Origin: CAYZJB01 sp964478735 | GTDB taxonomy: Bacteria; CLD3; SB21 | NCBI GenBank assembly: GCA_964478735.1 | Contig: CAYZJB010000008.1 | Coordinates: forward strand, 5,427-69,426 | DNA length: 64,000 nucleotides | Direction of reading: 5' to 3' | Part shown: one piece after another, positions 48,381 to 56,702 of the stretch | Numbering within the stretch: position 1 is the first letter of the stretch | How the letters are laid out: each line of letters begins with the position of its first letter | Notes under the pieces: model-generated | What the model saw: the letters and a program-made list of their open reading frames with translations, nothing else | Told to the model about the DNA's origin: nothing | Database searches by the model: none | Translations under genes and position numbers: made by a program

Positions 48381-49972
48381 TACTGCCCTCCGCTGACGGC
48401 CGTGGAATCGCTTTCAAAAATGATGGAAAGAGTGCTTTCGCCCGCTTGGACCATCTTTTCGCGTAATTGAAGTTCCTCGTACCCCTTACGGGCCAATTTG
48501 TTTGTCGGATCGAGTTTGAGCAAATGCATCCACACTTTACGTGCGTTCGCGAAGTCTTCCTGCCACATGTACAGGTAACCGAGATTGTAATACGCGTCAA
48601 GATAGTCACGCTTGATTTCAATGGCAACGAAAAGATGCTTCAATCCTTCGTCGTAACGCCGCTGCGTTCCCAGCATATATCCGAGGTTGTTGTGCGCCTG
48701 TACGTTGTACGGATTGATCCGCAGCGCGTGTTCGAGCGCCGCGACGGCGGAATCGATCCGACCTTCAAAAAAGTAGGCGACCGCCAGATTGTTATGCGCA
48801 TCGTCGTACGTCGAATCCGCGGCAATGATCTTTTGATACTCGCGGATTTTTTGGCGGTTGTCATTTCCCTTGACCGCCTGTTGCAGCATGGTGTACGCCA
48901 GCACCTTACGCTCCCCGCTTAGAATCTTACGGACGTGCTGCAGATTGACCCTCGCCCCGGACATCGTCGGGTCCAAAGTCAGCGCCTTTTCAAAAAGAAT
49001 CAGCGCCCGTTGATAGGCCGACTGCGCCTTGGCTTCCTGTTGATTCAAGGCCAGCTTATTGGCCTGTGTAAAAATCATGTATCCGAGGTTGTTATACGCC
49101 TTGGCAAACTCGGGATCCAACGCGATTGCTTTTTCACAAAGGGCGACGGCCCGGTCGACGTCCATGCGGGCGAAATGTACGCTCGCCATCTCCGTGTACG
49201 CCTCGGCCGACGTCGGGCGAATCTCCAAACACCGATGGAGATTTTCCAATGCGAGGTCATACTCGAGTTTTTCGATATAGGTCTTACCGAGGATGAAGTA
49301 GATTTTGTAGTTGACCGTCGTATCAGCGCCGAGATACGTCAACGCGTCGCGGAATCCGCGGATCGCCTCGTCGTATCGTTCGAGATTGAACTGTTTCAAT
49401 CCGTCTTCGTACGCCCGGGTGCCTTTCGTATAATTGACCCAGTAGGTCGCCTCGGAGTCGTTGGGAATGAACTCGAGTACGGTGTAGAAATATTTTTCCG
49501 CCTGATCGTACTGGCCTTTGATGAACTGCAGCAGTCCGAGGTCCTGATAGGCATCGACGAAATTCGAATCCGCTTTCAGTACCTGACGCAATTCGCCTTC
49601 CGCCTTGCCGTATTCCGCCCGGCTAAAGTAAACGTTACTGATCACATAGTGGGCCTTGGCGATCAAATCATTACGCCCGTCCGCATGTTTCAGAACGTCC
49701 GCCCATATCGGAAATGCGGCTTCCAAACTGTCGCCCACGTACAGGCGGGTCCCGATCTTCTCCAGTGAATCCAGATTGACGAGTCCCTCTGCGGACTCTT
49801 CTATAACTGCGATGGGTCCAACGACGCGGTGACTGTCCGGCACGACCGCGACTGTCGTGGTTGTATCGACCTTCAGCGTATCGGTCCGAACGGGTTGTAC
49901 GACAGTTTGCCTGGGCGATTGGCAGGCCACCAGAGAAACGACGATCCGTAGAACAAGACCGCGACAGACCAT
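48380..49972 (-). CDS. TPR-repeat lipoprotein, 530 aa
   Basis: A large exported TPR protein. The signal MVCRGLVLRIVVSLVAC has a lipobox Cys near residue 17. About ten tetratricopeptide repeats fill residues 80-500, e.g. AYQDLGLLQFIKGQYDQAEKYFYTVLEFIP, AYNNLGYMIFTQANK and 'AHNNLGYMLGTQRRYDEGLKHLFVAIEI'. Probably a scaffold in the periplasm. I chose ATG 49972 because it opens the signal peptide; a start 12 codons upstream would spoil it. The gene follows the FHA protein by 16 bases and overlaps manC. Confidence 0.88.
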   Translation of the reverse strand: MVCRGLVLRIVVSLVACQSPRQTVVQPVRTDTLKVDTTTTVAVVPDSHRVVGPIAVIEESAEGLVNLDSLEKIGTRLYVGDSLEAAFPIWADVLKHADGRNDLIAKAHYVISNVYFSRAEYGKAEGELRQVLKADSNFVDAYQDLGLLQFIKGQYDQAEKYFYTVLEFIPNDSEATYWVNYTKGTRAYEDGLKQFNLERYDEAIRGFRDALTYLGADTTVNYKIYFILGKTYIEKLEYDLALENLHRCLEIRPTSAEAYTEMASVHFARMDVDRAVALCEKAIALDPEFAKAYNNLGYMIFTQANKLALNQQEAKAQSAYQRALILFEKALTLDPTMSGARVNLQHVRKILSGERKVLAYTMLQQAVKGNDNRQKIREYQKIIAADSTYDDAHNNLAVAYFFEGRIDSAVAALEHALRINPYNVQAHNNLGYMLGTQRRYDEGLKHLFVAIEIKRDYLDAYYNLGYLYMWQEDFANARKVWMHLLKLDPTNKLARKGYEELQLREKMVQAGESTLSIIFESDSTAVSGGQ

Positions 49973-49988
49973 CAAGTTTTCCTTTGTT

Positions 49989-50408
49989 TTACGAGGTCGA
50001 CTTGTCAAAATCGTCCTTCCGGATTCCTTTTTTTATGTCGGCTTTCGTATCGATCACCATCGTCGGCGGCGAGACCGGACTGACGAGAAAGTTTTTGTCC
50101 TGGGCGCTTTTCTCATCAATGATTTTGAAAGCGATGTTACCGATTTTCACCTCGTCCGCATAATCCAGGCGGTAAAAGTAGTTTTCTTCCAGTTTTTCAC
50201 CGTTGACGAAGGTGCCGTTTGTACTATTGAGATCGATGACGAATATACCGCCGTCCTTCCACCGGATCGCGGCATGGTGGCGCGAAACGGAGGCATCGTC
50301 GACCAGCACCGAGTTGTCGAACGCCCGGCCCAGCGTCACGACCTGGCCTTCTTCGATGCGAAAATTTCGCCCGGTATCATGCCGGTGAAGATAATAGATG
50401 CGTCCCAT
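49989..50408 (-). CDS. FHA-domain protein
   Basis: A 139-residue cytoplasmic protein with one forkhead-associated domain (about 20-100), which binds phosphothreonine peptides. The conserved residues are visible in VTLGRAFDNSVLVDDASVSRHHAAIRWKDGGIFVIDLNSTNGTFVNG (GR, SRHH, NSTNGT). A charged tail of ~35 residues follows. No Ser/Thr kinase is encoded nearby, so the partner is unknown. It is located between the Ig-like lipoprotein gene (nine bases upstream) and the TPR lipoprotein gene. Confidence 0.94.
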   Translation of the reverse strand: MGRIYYLHRHDTGRNFRIEEGQVVTLGRAFDNSVLVDDASVSRHHAAIRWKDGGIFVIDLNSTNGTFVNGEKLEENYFYRLDYADEVKIGNIAFKIIDEKSAQDKNFLVSPVSPPTMVIDTKADIKKGIRKDDFDKSTS

Positions 50409-50417
50409 ATCGATCTC

Positions 50418-52067
50418 CTATGGTTTTTTGAATTGCACGTTTACGTTCGACGTCTCCCAGTGGGACCGAACGGACACCGTGTCCGGGTAACTGACGAAAA
50501 CTTCCGACGGTTTCCATGGCGTCAATCGGCCGTAGGAATAGCGTCCGCTGCCGTCGTCGTCGCGAAATGCGGTCAGGTTGTACCGTCCCGGTAACAAATG
50601 ATCAAAGGTAAACTCTACCGCTCCACGAAGCAACTGCCGTCTTGAAAAAGACGGCTGGCCGATCCGGGTGATCTGCACCAGATGGTCGCCGTCTTCGTCG
50701 ATCCGGCCGCGCACCGTACCCAGCGTATCCGGTTTATACGTCTGGATTTCCCAGACCAACGTCGTATCGGCTATTCTTCTTCCCAGCCAGTCGGCGATGG
50801 AATCGAGCGAAACCATCAGCCGGTACGCTGCCGGACCATTGAGCAACCGCGATCCCGTCCATATCAGATGAGAAGAATTTTTCCACCGAATGACGCCGTC
50901 GATTCGCTGTTGTGACGTATCGAGTAAAAATATACGGGTCGTGACGGTCGACCGGTCAATACCTCGTGAAAAGCGAAGTTCCACCTGCATATCGGGTCCG
51001 ACGGTCGACCGGGCAGCAGGTTGGACGACCTCAACTGTGGTCACGGTATCAAATTCTGAAAATTTCACCGGTAGCGTTGCCGGCTGCAATGTGTCCCCGC
51101 TGTGCGAGATGAACCCTGAAACTACGGCCTGCAGCGAATCGGACGGGAGCGTTTCCAGAAGAACATGGACCGTCGATTCCGACTTGGGATCGATGAGCAT
51201 GTCCCGGATCGTGAGCAACGACTCCCGGGAAGAAATCTTCACGCGTTCTTTCAAACTATCGACAAAAAATCCATCCTCGACATACCGAAGCACGGCAAGC
51301 GCTTTTGAAAAATGGACCCGCACTTCGCGTCCACCGAACTCCGCGTCGACCACCCGGAACGCCGTCGTGTCGTGGAGCGACATCAGCCCGTTGACCGACG
51401 TGACCTCGTCGCGGCGATTTTCGATAACCGGTTCGAACGACGGCAGCCCGATGTAATCCACTCCCGGCGTAAAGCGCCGGTTTTCGTCGACGTCGGCAAT
51501 GCCGAAAACGCGGTAACTTCCCGGCGCAAGATAGGCCAGTTCGTACCGTCCCTCCCGATCAAGCTGTGTGATGTAATCGGCCCGACGTTTGAGCAGCGTA
51601 CTGTCCGGCTCTTCTCCACTCCGGTAGGCCCAGACGGCGACACCCGCCGTTTGATCCGTGATCATGCGACCGCTGATTTTGCCACGGTCGATACTGTCGC
51701 CCGTTGCAAAGGCAAACGTCACGGCCCGCTTGAGCGGATTGTTACGAAGATCTTTTGCCGCCGTACCGACGGTAATCACACAGGTGACGTTATCGGGCAG
51801 ACTGTCGCGCAGGGCGATTCGAAGGCTCGTCCCGCGCCAGGATAAACGGGGATCCCGCCGCGGTTGGGGCGATATGAATATTGCATTTTCCGTCGACGCC
51901 TCATCCATCGCTTCACTGAAAACGATTTCCGCCGTGACAACGCGCCCGACCCGTGTGGAATCGGCCGAGGGAACCGTCGACACGACTTCCGGCGGAGTTT
52001 TGTCTTCCGGTCCTCCGCCCGGCGGGGCCTGACTGGCGCACGCGGCCGTGACCAGCGGCAGGTACAT
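50418..52067 (-). CDS. Ig-like domain surface lipoprotein (SbsA Ig-like start)
   Basis: A predicted outer-membrane lipoprotein of about 549 residues. A hydrophobic stretch LPLVTAACA is followed by CASQAPPGGGPEDKTPPEVVSTVPSADSTRV, a layout known from a Bacteroidetes-type lipoprotein family (…C-x-GGPxDxTPP…) that begins with an SbsA-like Ig fold and continues in beta domains. The C-terminal part (LPGRYNLTAFRDDDGSGRYSYG) resembles prealbumin-like folds. ATG 52067 lies directly after a terminator T-run; a TTG at 52130 would give a longer, more basic n-region but lies across that hairpin. The start is uncertain. The gene is followed by the FHA gene. Confidence 0.82.
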   Translation of the reverse strand: MYLPLVTAACASQAPPGGGPEDKTPPEVVSTVPSADSTRVGRVVTAEIVFSEAMDEASTENAIFISPQPRRDPRLSWRGTSLRIALRDSLPDNVTCVITVGTAAKDLRNNPLKRAVTFAFATGDSIDRGKISGRMITDQTAGVAVWAYRSGEEPDSTLLKRRADYITQLDREGRYELAYLAPGSYRVFGIADVDENRRFTPGVDYIGLPSFEPVIENRRDEVTSVNGLMSLHDTTAFRVVDAEFGGREVRVHFSKALAVLRYVEDGFFVDSLKERVKISSRESLLTIRDMLIDPKSESTVHVLLETLPSDSLQAVVSGFISHSGDTLQPATLPVKFSEFDTVTTVEVVQPAARSTVGPDMQVELRFSRGIDRSTVTTRIFLLDTSQQRIDGVIRWKNSSHLIWTGSRLLNGPAAYRLMVSLDSIADWLGRRIADTTLVWEIQTYKPDTLGTVRGRIDEDGDHLVQITRIGQPSFSRRQLLRGAVEFTFDHLLPGRYNLTAFRDDDGSGRYSYGRLTPWKPSEVFVSYPDTVSVRSHWETSNVNVQFKKP

Positions 52068-52103
52068 AAAAAAACCCCGTTTTATCCATGATGGAAAACG
52101 GGG
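52068..52103 (-). terminator. Rho-independent terminator between the secreted protein and the Ig-like lipoprotein genes
   Basis: Minus strand: CCCCGTTTT pairs with AAACGGGG (plus coordinates 52075-52083 and 95-103) around TCCA/TGGA, followed by seven T residues (52074-52068). The next three bases are the ATG of the lipoprotein gene at 52067. It lies 20 bases after the stop of the upstream gene. Confidence 0.85.
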
Positions 52104-52122
52104 CGTGGAAACGAGCGAACGA

Positions 52123-52818
52123 TTATTCAATGGTAATATTCAATCCTTCGATCACGGCGATCGGGTGCGGGTCGTCCGGATTATCCGCTTTGTCGTGGGC
52201 CTCCCAGTGCGCCAGATCGACGACTTCTACTTTATAGGACGCATCGCGCAAACCCGTGATCTGCGCCTCGTAGTGGGTGCCTTTAAATTCAAAAGCAGAG
52301 ACCTTCGTCGTCGTAGGGCCGAACTTATTGCCCTGTTTTTCGCTGAGGCGGCAAATCAGCTTGGCATTTTTGACAAGTTCATCGCGATGATCGATGACAC
52401 GTACCATCAGCGGCATGGATTTCGCACGGCCGTTAAACTGGTTGAGGGATTCTTCCTCCATGATCTCCACGATGGGAGCCATGACGTACACGATACCGGA
52501 CCCGAGCTTGTTGAATTTGCCGTCCAGTACTTCGATGAGCGCTTCACCGGCATAGGGGCTGGTGAAAGACGCCTGCTGGACCGTACCGGATTCCGATTGA
52601 TGGGTTTTGAAATCGGTGAAATTCCCGCCGCCTTTTCTCGCCACGGCGTTCAATCCCAGGTCCGTACGGCTGGTCTGGACGATGATGCGTGCTTCGGCTT
52701 CGCCGGCAAGGATCGTGTCCGGCTCGATCGTAACCGAATACTGCGCCGACACGGGAAAGGTTGTCAACAGATAAAAGGGAAGAACAAAGAAGGTAAGGCA
52801 CAGATGCTGGCGCTTCAT
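52123..52818 (-). CDS. Secreted protein of unknown function, 231 aa
   Basis: An exported protein with a clear signal peptide (LTFFVLPFYLLTTFPVSAQ, cleavage after about residue 25). The mature part is beta-rich and begins YSVTIEPDTILAGEAEARIIVQTSRTDLGLNAVARKGGGNF; 'FTSPYAGEALIEVLDGKFNKLGSGIVYVM' and 'LKNAKLICRLSE'-like segments suggest Ig-like or transthyretin-like folds. I do not recognise a named family. GAGG precedes the ATG at 52818. A strong terminator follows, so much of this mRNA may be monocistronic. Confidence 0.8.
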   Translation of the reverse strand: MKRQHLCLTFFVLPFYLLTTFPVSAQYSVTIEPDTILAGEAEARIIVQTSRTDLGLNAVARKGGGNFTDFKTHQSESGTVQQASFTSPYAGEALIEVLDGKFNKLGSGIVYVMAPIVEIMEEESLNQFNGRAKSMPLMVRVIDHRDELVKNAKLICRLSEKQGNKFGPTTTKVSAFEFKGTHYEAQITGLRDASYKVEVVDLAHWEAHDKADNPDDPHPIAVIEGLNITIE

Positions 52819-52853
52819 ACAAACCTCGTCATCCTGTTTTGTGGAACTGCCCC

Positions 52854-52882
52854 ATGATAAAGAAAACCGACCTGGGGCGCAA
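52854..52882 (-). promoter_or_regulatory. Promoter of the secreted-protein gene
   Basis: Minus strand: -35 TTGCGC (52882-52877), 17-base spacer, -10 TATCAT (52859-52854). It leaves a leader of about 30 bases with GAGG. Confidence 0.55.
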
Positions 52883-52912
52883 CAGGTATTTGGCAAAGCC
52901 ATTCCGCGGATA

Positions 52913-52953
52913 ATCTCGTCAAGATCGTAAAACCTTTGCGATCTTGGCGAGAT
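52913..52953. repeat. Inverted repeat with 15-base arms
   Basis: ATCTCGTCAAGATCG (52913-52927) and CGATCTTGGCGAGAT (52939-52953) pair along 15 bases with one T-G wobble around an 11-base loop. It lies between divergent promoters and has the look of a dispersed 'CTTGGCGAGA' type repeat. No T-run follows either side, so it is unlikely to be a terminator. Confidence 0.7.
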
Positions 52954-52994
52954 ATTTTGAGATGAAGTGTAATGGAATACAGCTGAGTCCTGCC

Positions 52995-53023
52995 TTGAAA
53001 AAATATCCAAAAACGCCTATATA
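52995..53023 (+). promoter_or_regulatory. Promoter of the M20 peptidase operon
   Basis: -35 TTGAAA (52995-53000), 17-base spacer, -10 TATATA (53018-53023). A leader of about 33 bases ends in GGAGTCATC before the ATG. Confidence 0.7.
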
Positions 53024-53062
53024 CGGTCATCTTCTTGCTCACCTTTTGCGAATGGAGTCATC

Positions 53063-54430
53063 ATGGAAAATGTCCTCGCCTACATCGAATCCAATAAAAA
53101 CCGTTACGTCGAAGAATTAACCGCCCTGCTGCGTATTCCAAGCATCTCCACCGATCCGGAGAAAAAAAGCGACGTCCAGCGCTGCGCCCGCTATATCGCC
53201 GACCATCTCGAGCAGATCGGTTTGAAATCGGAAATCCACCCGACTGACGGCCACCCGATCGTCTATGCGGAATGGTTGGATGCACCGGGCAAGCCGACCG
53301 TACTGCTCTACGGCCACTACGACGTACAGCCCGTCGATCCGATCGACCTGTGGCACCAGGATCCCTTCGATCCCGTCATCAAGGACGGCTATATCTACGC
53401 CCGCGGCTCCAGCGACGACAAAGGCCAGGTTTTTCTAAACCTCAAAAGCATCGAAGCCCATCTGAAAACGAACGGCAAACTGCCGTGCAATGTGAAAATG
53501 ATCATCGAGGGCGAAGAGGAGATCGGCAGTCCGCATCTGGAACCTTTTTTGACAGCGAACAAACAAAAACTCAAAGCCGACGTTATCTTGATTTCCGACA
53601 CGTCCTTTTTTGCCGATGAAGTCCCGAGCATCGCCTACGGTCTGCGCGGCCTCTGCTACATGCAGGTGGAGATGACCGGACCCAACCGCGATCTGCACTC
53701 CGGCGTTTACGGCGGGGCCGTCGGCAATCCCGTCAACGAGTTGGCCATCCTAATATCCAAATTACGCGACAAAAACGGCCGTATCACGATCCCGGGTTTT
53801 TACAAAAAGGTCAAACCGCTGTCGAAAAAAGAACGCGCCGAATACAAAAAACTGCCGTTCAACAAAAAGGAATATCTGAACGAACTCGGAATCAAAGACA
53901 CGTTCGGGGAAAAAGGATACTCCATCCTCGAACAGGTCAGCGGACGGCCGACGCTGGACTGCAACGGCATCTGGGGCGGCTACCAGGGCGAAGGCGCCAA
54001 AACCGTCTTGCCATCTAAAGCCGGCGCCAAAATCAGCATGCGGCTCGTACCCAACCAATCGCCAAAGGAAATCGCCGTACGGTTCGAAAAATACGTGAAA
54101 AAACTGTGCCCCAAGACGATGCAGATCAAAGTGACCGAACTGCACGGCGGCGATCCGGCGATGGCCGATATCACGTCGAAGGAAATGATCGCGGCACGTC
54201 AGGCGATGAAGGCCGTATTCAAAAAAGAACCGCTCTTCACCCGCGAAGGAGGTTCCATCCCGATCGTGGCGGCGTTTGAGCGTATCCTCGGCCTCCAGTC
54301 GATTCTGATGGGGTTCGGCCTCGATTCGGACGCCATTCATTCGCCCAACGAAAAATTCAAGCTTGCCAATTTTCACCGCGGGATCCAGACGACGGCGCGC
54401 TTTTACGACGAACTCGCCCGGATCGCATGA
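53063..54430 (+). CDS. M20-family dipeptidase (CNDP/PepV-like zinc peptidase)
   Basis: A 455-residue di-zinc aminoacyl-dipeptidase. The first metal site is VLLYGHYDVQPVDP, the bridging Asp is in YARGSSDDKGQ, the catalytic Glu pair in IIEGEEEIGSPHL, then ISDTSF, and the dimerisation-domain His in TGPNRDLHSGVYGG. 'GGSIPIVAAFERILGLQSILMGFG' and 'AIHSPNEKF' complete the C-terminal half. Most similar by eye to the CNDP-like dipeptidases (M20A/F). Cytoplasmic, with no signal peptide. It heads a six-gene operon and overlaps the EI24 gene by four bases. Confidence 0.95.
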   Translation: MENVLAYIESNKNRYVEELTALLRIPSISTDPEKKSDVQRCARYIADHLEQIGLKSEIHPTDGHPIVYAEWLDAPGKPTVLLYGHYDVQPVDPIDLWHQDPFDPVIKDGYIYARGSSDDKGQVFLNLKSIEAHLKTNGKLPCNVKMIIEGEEEIGSPHLEPFLTANKQKLKADVILISDTSFFADEVPSIAYGLRGLCYMQVEMTGPNRDLHSGVYGGAVGNPVNELAILISKLRDKNGRITIPGFYKKVKPLSKKERAEYKKLPFNKKEYLNELGIKDTFGEKGYSILEQVSGRPTLDCNGIWGGYQGEGAKTVLPSKAGAKISMRLVPNQSPKEIAVRFEKYVKKLCPKTMQIKVTELHGGDPAMADITSKEMIAARQAMKAVFKKEPLFTREGGSIPIVAAFERILGLQSILMGFGLDSDAIHSPNEKFKLANFHRGIQTTARFYDELARIA

Positions 54431-55167
54431 GCGGCTTTTGGACGGGGCTACGCTACCCCTGGAACGCACTGGACTTCGTTTTCCATCACCCGCGAATTGT
54501 CAAGTTCATTTTCTTCCCTTTTTTGATCAACTTGGTTGTTTTTGCGGGCGGTTTTTATTTTTTCTACGTCAAGATGCAGGATTTCCTGGCGATCATTCCC
54601 AAAAGCGACGCGTGGTACTTCGGCATCCTGTATTACCTTGCCGTCGCCGTTATCGTCGTCAGCTATCTCCTTGTCGCGTTTTATCTGTTTACCATCGTCG
54701 GTAACATCATCGCCGCCCCGTTCAACGGCGTCCTGTCCGAAAAAGTCGAGGAACTGGAACGATCCAATCCGTTAAATCTGCCGCTGAGTCTGAAAACCAT
54801 CCTGCGGGACTCCCGCCGGGCCGTCCTGACTGAAATCAAAAAAATCTTTTTATTTCTGGTCTTTTTCGTACCGATTTTCATCGTCAACTTTATTCCCGTT
54901 TTCGGCTCCGTCCTGTATTCCATTCTGATTTTTCTCTACACGGCATTCGCACTGACGTTCACGTTTACCGACTACGTCCTGGAGAGAAAACTTCTGAGTT
55001 TTCGGCAGAAATGGGGAATCCTTTTGCGGCATAAAGGACTATCGCTCGGATTTGGCGGCATGTGTTTCGCTCTCGGTCTCATTCCGCTGGTCAATCTTTT
55101 CATCATCCCTGTCTGTGTCACGGGAGGCACGTTACTGGTCCTGAGGGAAATGGAGAAACGAACATGA
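54427..55167 (+). CDS. EI24/CysZ-like integral membrane protein
   Basis: A 246-residue inner-membrane protein with about six hydrophobic segments. The pattern FWTGLRYPWNALDFVFHHPRIVKFIFFPFLINLVVF is typical of EI24-domain proteins (CysZ and relatives), and AAPFNGVLSEKVEEL is the conserved 'APFxDxLSExVE' block. 'FIPVFGSVLYSILIFLYTAFALTFTFTDY' follows. CysZ is a sulfate transporter in E. coli, but this branch has no known substrate. Start ATG overlaps the peptidase stop as ATGA and its end overlaps hutH in the same way. Confidence 0.88.
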   Translation: MSGFWTGLRYPWNALDFVFHHPRIVKFIFFPFLINLVVFAGGFYFFYVKMQDFLAIIPKSDAWYFGILYYLAVAVIVVSYLLVAFYLFTIVGNIIAAPFNGVLSEKVEELERSNPLNLPLSLKTILRDSRRAVLTEIKKIFLFLVFFVPIFIVNFIPVFGSVLYSILIFLYTAFALTFTFTDYVLERKLLSFRQKWGILLRHKGLSLGFGGMCFALGLIPLVNLFIIPVCVTGGTLLVLREMEKRT

Positions 55168-56684
55168 CCCGCTCCGTCGAACTCAACGGCAACGACCTGA
55201 CGCTCGATACGCTCGAGCAGATCCTGACGGACGGCCTGCAGGTGAAAATTTCCGGCCACGCCGCCGCCCTGGTGCAACAATCACGTGAAATCATCGAACA
55301 CATCACGATGACGGGTACGGTCGTGTACGGCGTCAATACGGGTTTCGGACAATTCAGCGACGTACGGATTTCCGACGACCGGATCGAGCAGTTGCAAACC
55401 AATCTCGTCCGAAGCCATGCCGCCGGGGTGGGCGAACCGTTTGCCGATACGATCGTTCGCGCGATGCTCCTCCTCAAAATCAACGGCCTCGCCAAAGGTT
55501 ATTCCGGCGTCCGGATGGACGTCATCGATCTGCTCATCGGCATGTACAATCACGGCGTCCTGCCGGTCATCCCTCAAAAGGGTTCCGTCGGTTCCAGCGG
55601 CGATCTTGCGCCGCTGGCGCACCTTGCCCTGTGTATGATCGGCGAAGGCGAATGTTTTTACGAAGGGCAGCGCCTCTCCGCCGCACGGGCGCTCGCCGGG
55701 GCGGGACTGGAACCGATCCGGTTGATGTCCAAAGAAGGCCTGGCCATCCTCAACGGAACGCAGGCCATGACCGCCGTCGGCTGCATTGGCCTGATGCGGG
55801 CCAATAACCTCATCGAGTGCGCGGACATTTTTGGCGCGATGTCAACGGAAGTCCTACTCTGTACGGATGCCGCCTTCGATGAGCGCGTTCACAAGGCGCG
55901 CAACCAGGAAGGCCAGATCGTATCGGCGGAAAATCTGAGAACGCTGCTGCACCACTCTCCGATGGTTCAATCGCACAAGGCGTGCGCCAAGGTACAGGAC
56001 GCCTACAGCGTTCGCTGCATGCCGCAGGTCCACGGCGCCAGCCGCGATGCCATCACGCACGCCCGCCGCGTGGTCGAGCGGGAAATGAACGCCGCGTCCG
56101 ACAATCCCCTGATCTTCATCGACAAGGGCGACGTCGTGTCGGGCGGCAATTTCCACGGACAGCCGGTGGCGCTCGTAATGGACTATCTCGCCGTGGCGAT
56201 GGCCGAGATCGGTAATATGTCGGAACGGCGGATCGCATGGATGATGGACGCCCATCTCAGCGACGGACTTCCCGCATTCCTTGCCAACGACGGCGGTTTG
56301 AATTCCGGCTACATGATCGCTCAGTACACGGCCGCTGCGCTGGTTTCCGAAAACAAATCGCTCGCCCATCCGGCGTCCGTCGACAGCATCCCGACCTCGG
56401 CCAACAAAGAAGATCACGTCAGCATGGGAACGATCGCCGCGCGCAAATGCCTGCAGATCATCGAAAACGTCGAAACGATCCTGGCGATCGAGTACCTGTG
56501 CGCCGCACAGGCCGCGGACTTCCGCAAACCGCTCGAACTGGCCACGCTGACCGGACGCGCGTACCGGCTGTTGCGGAAATCCGTACCGCCGCTCGAAAAG
56601 GACCGGGAAACGCATCTGGACATTTCCAGAGCCGTCGACCTCGTGCGCAGCCGCCGTGTGGTCGAAGACGTCTGGAGCCAGTGA
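55164..56684 (+). CDS. hutH: Histidine ammonia-lyase family protein with SSG cofactor triad
   Basis: A 506-residue member of the aromatic amino-acid ammonia-lyase family; HutH releases ammonia from L-histidine to give urocanate. The fold is well conserved: YGVNTGFGQFSD, QTNLVRSHAAGVGE, GSVGSSGDLAPLAHLAL, 'ILNGTQAMTAVG', 'VQDAYSVRCMPQVHGASRD' and 'NAASDNPLIF'. The MIO-forming triad reads Ser-Ser-Gly rather than Ala-Ser-Gly; Cys and Ser variants at the first position are known in the family, so activity is probably kept. No hutU, hutI or hutG is next to it. Start ATG 55164 overlaps the EI24 gene (ATGA). Another substrate (Phe/Tyr) is not excluded. Confidence 0.93.
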   Translation: MTRSVELNGNDLTLDTLEQILTDGLQVKISGHAAALVQQSREIIEHITMTGTVVYGVNTGFGQFSDVRISDDRIEQLQTNLVRSHAAGVGEPFADTIVRAMLLLKINGLAKGYSGVRMDVIDLLIGMYNHGVLPVIPQKGSVGSSGDLAPLAHLALCMIGEGECFYEGQRLSAARALAGAGLEPIRLMSKEGLAILNGTQAMTAVGCIGLMRANNLIECADIFGAMSTEVLLCTDAAFDERVHKARNQEGQIVSAENLRTLLHHSPMVQSHKACAKVQDAYSVRCMPQVHGASRDAITHARRVVEREMNAASDNPLIFIDKGDVVSGGNFHGQPVALVMDYLAVAMAEIGNMSERRIAWMMDAHLSDGLPAFLANDGGLNSGYMIAQYTAAALVSENKSLAHPASVDSIPTSANKEDHVSMGTIAARKCLQIIENVETILAIEYLCAAQAADFRKPLELATLTGRAYRLLRKSVPPLEKDRETHLDISRAVDLVRSRRVVEDVWSQ

Positions 56685-56702
56685 ACCTAACGTCGATTGA
56701 AC

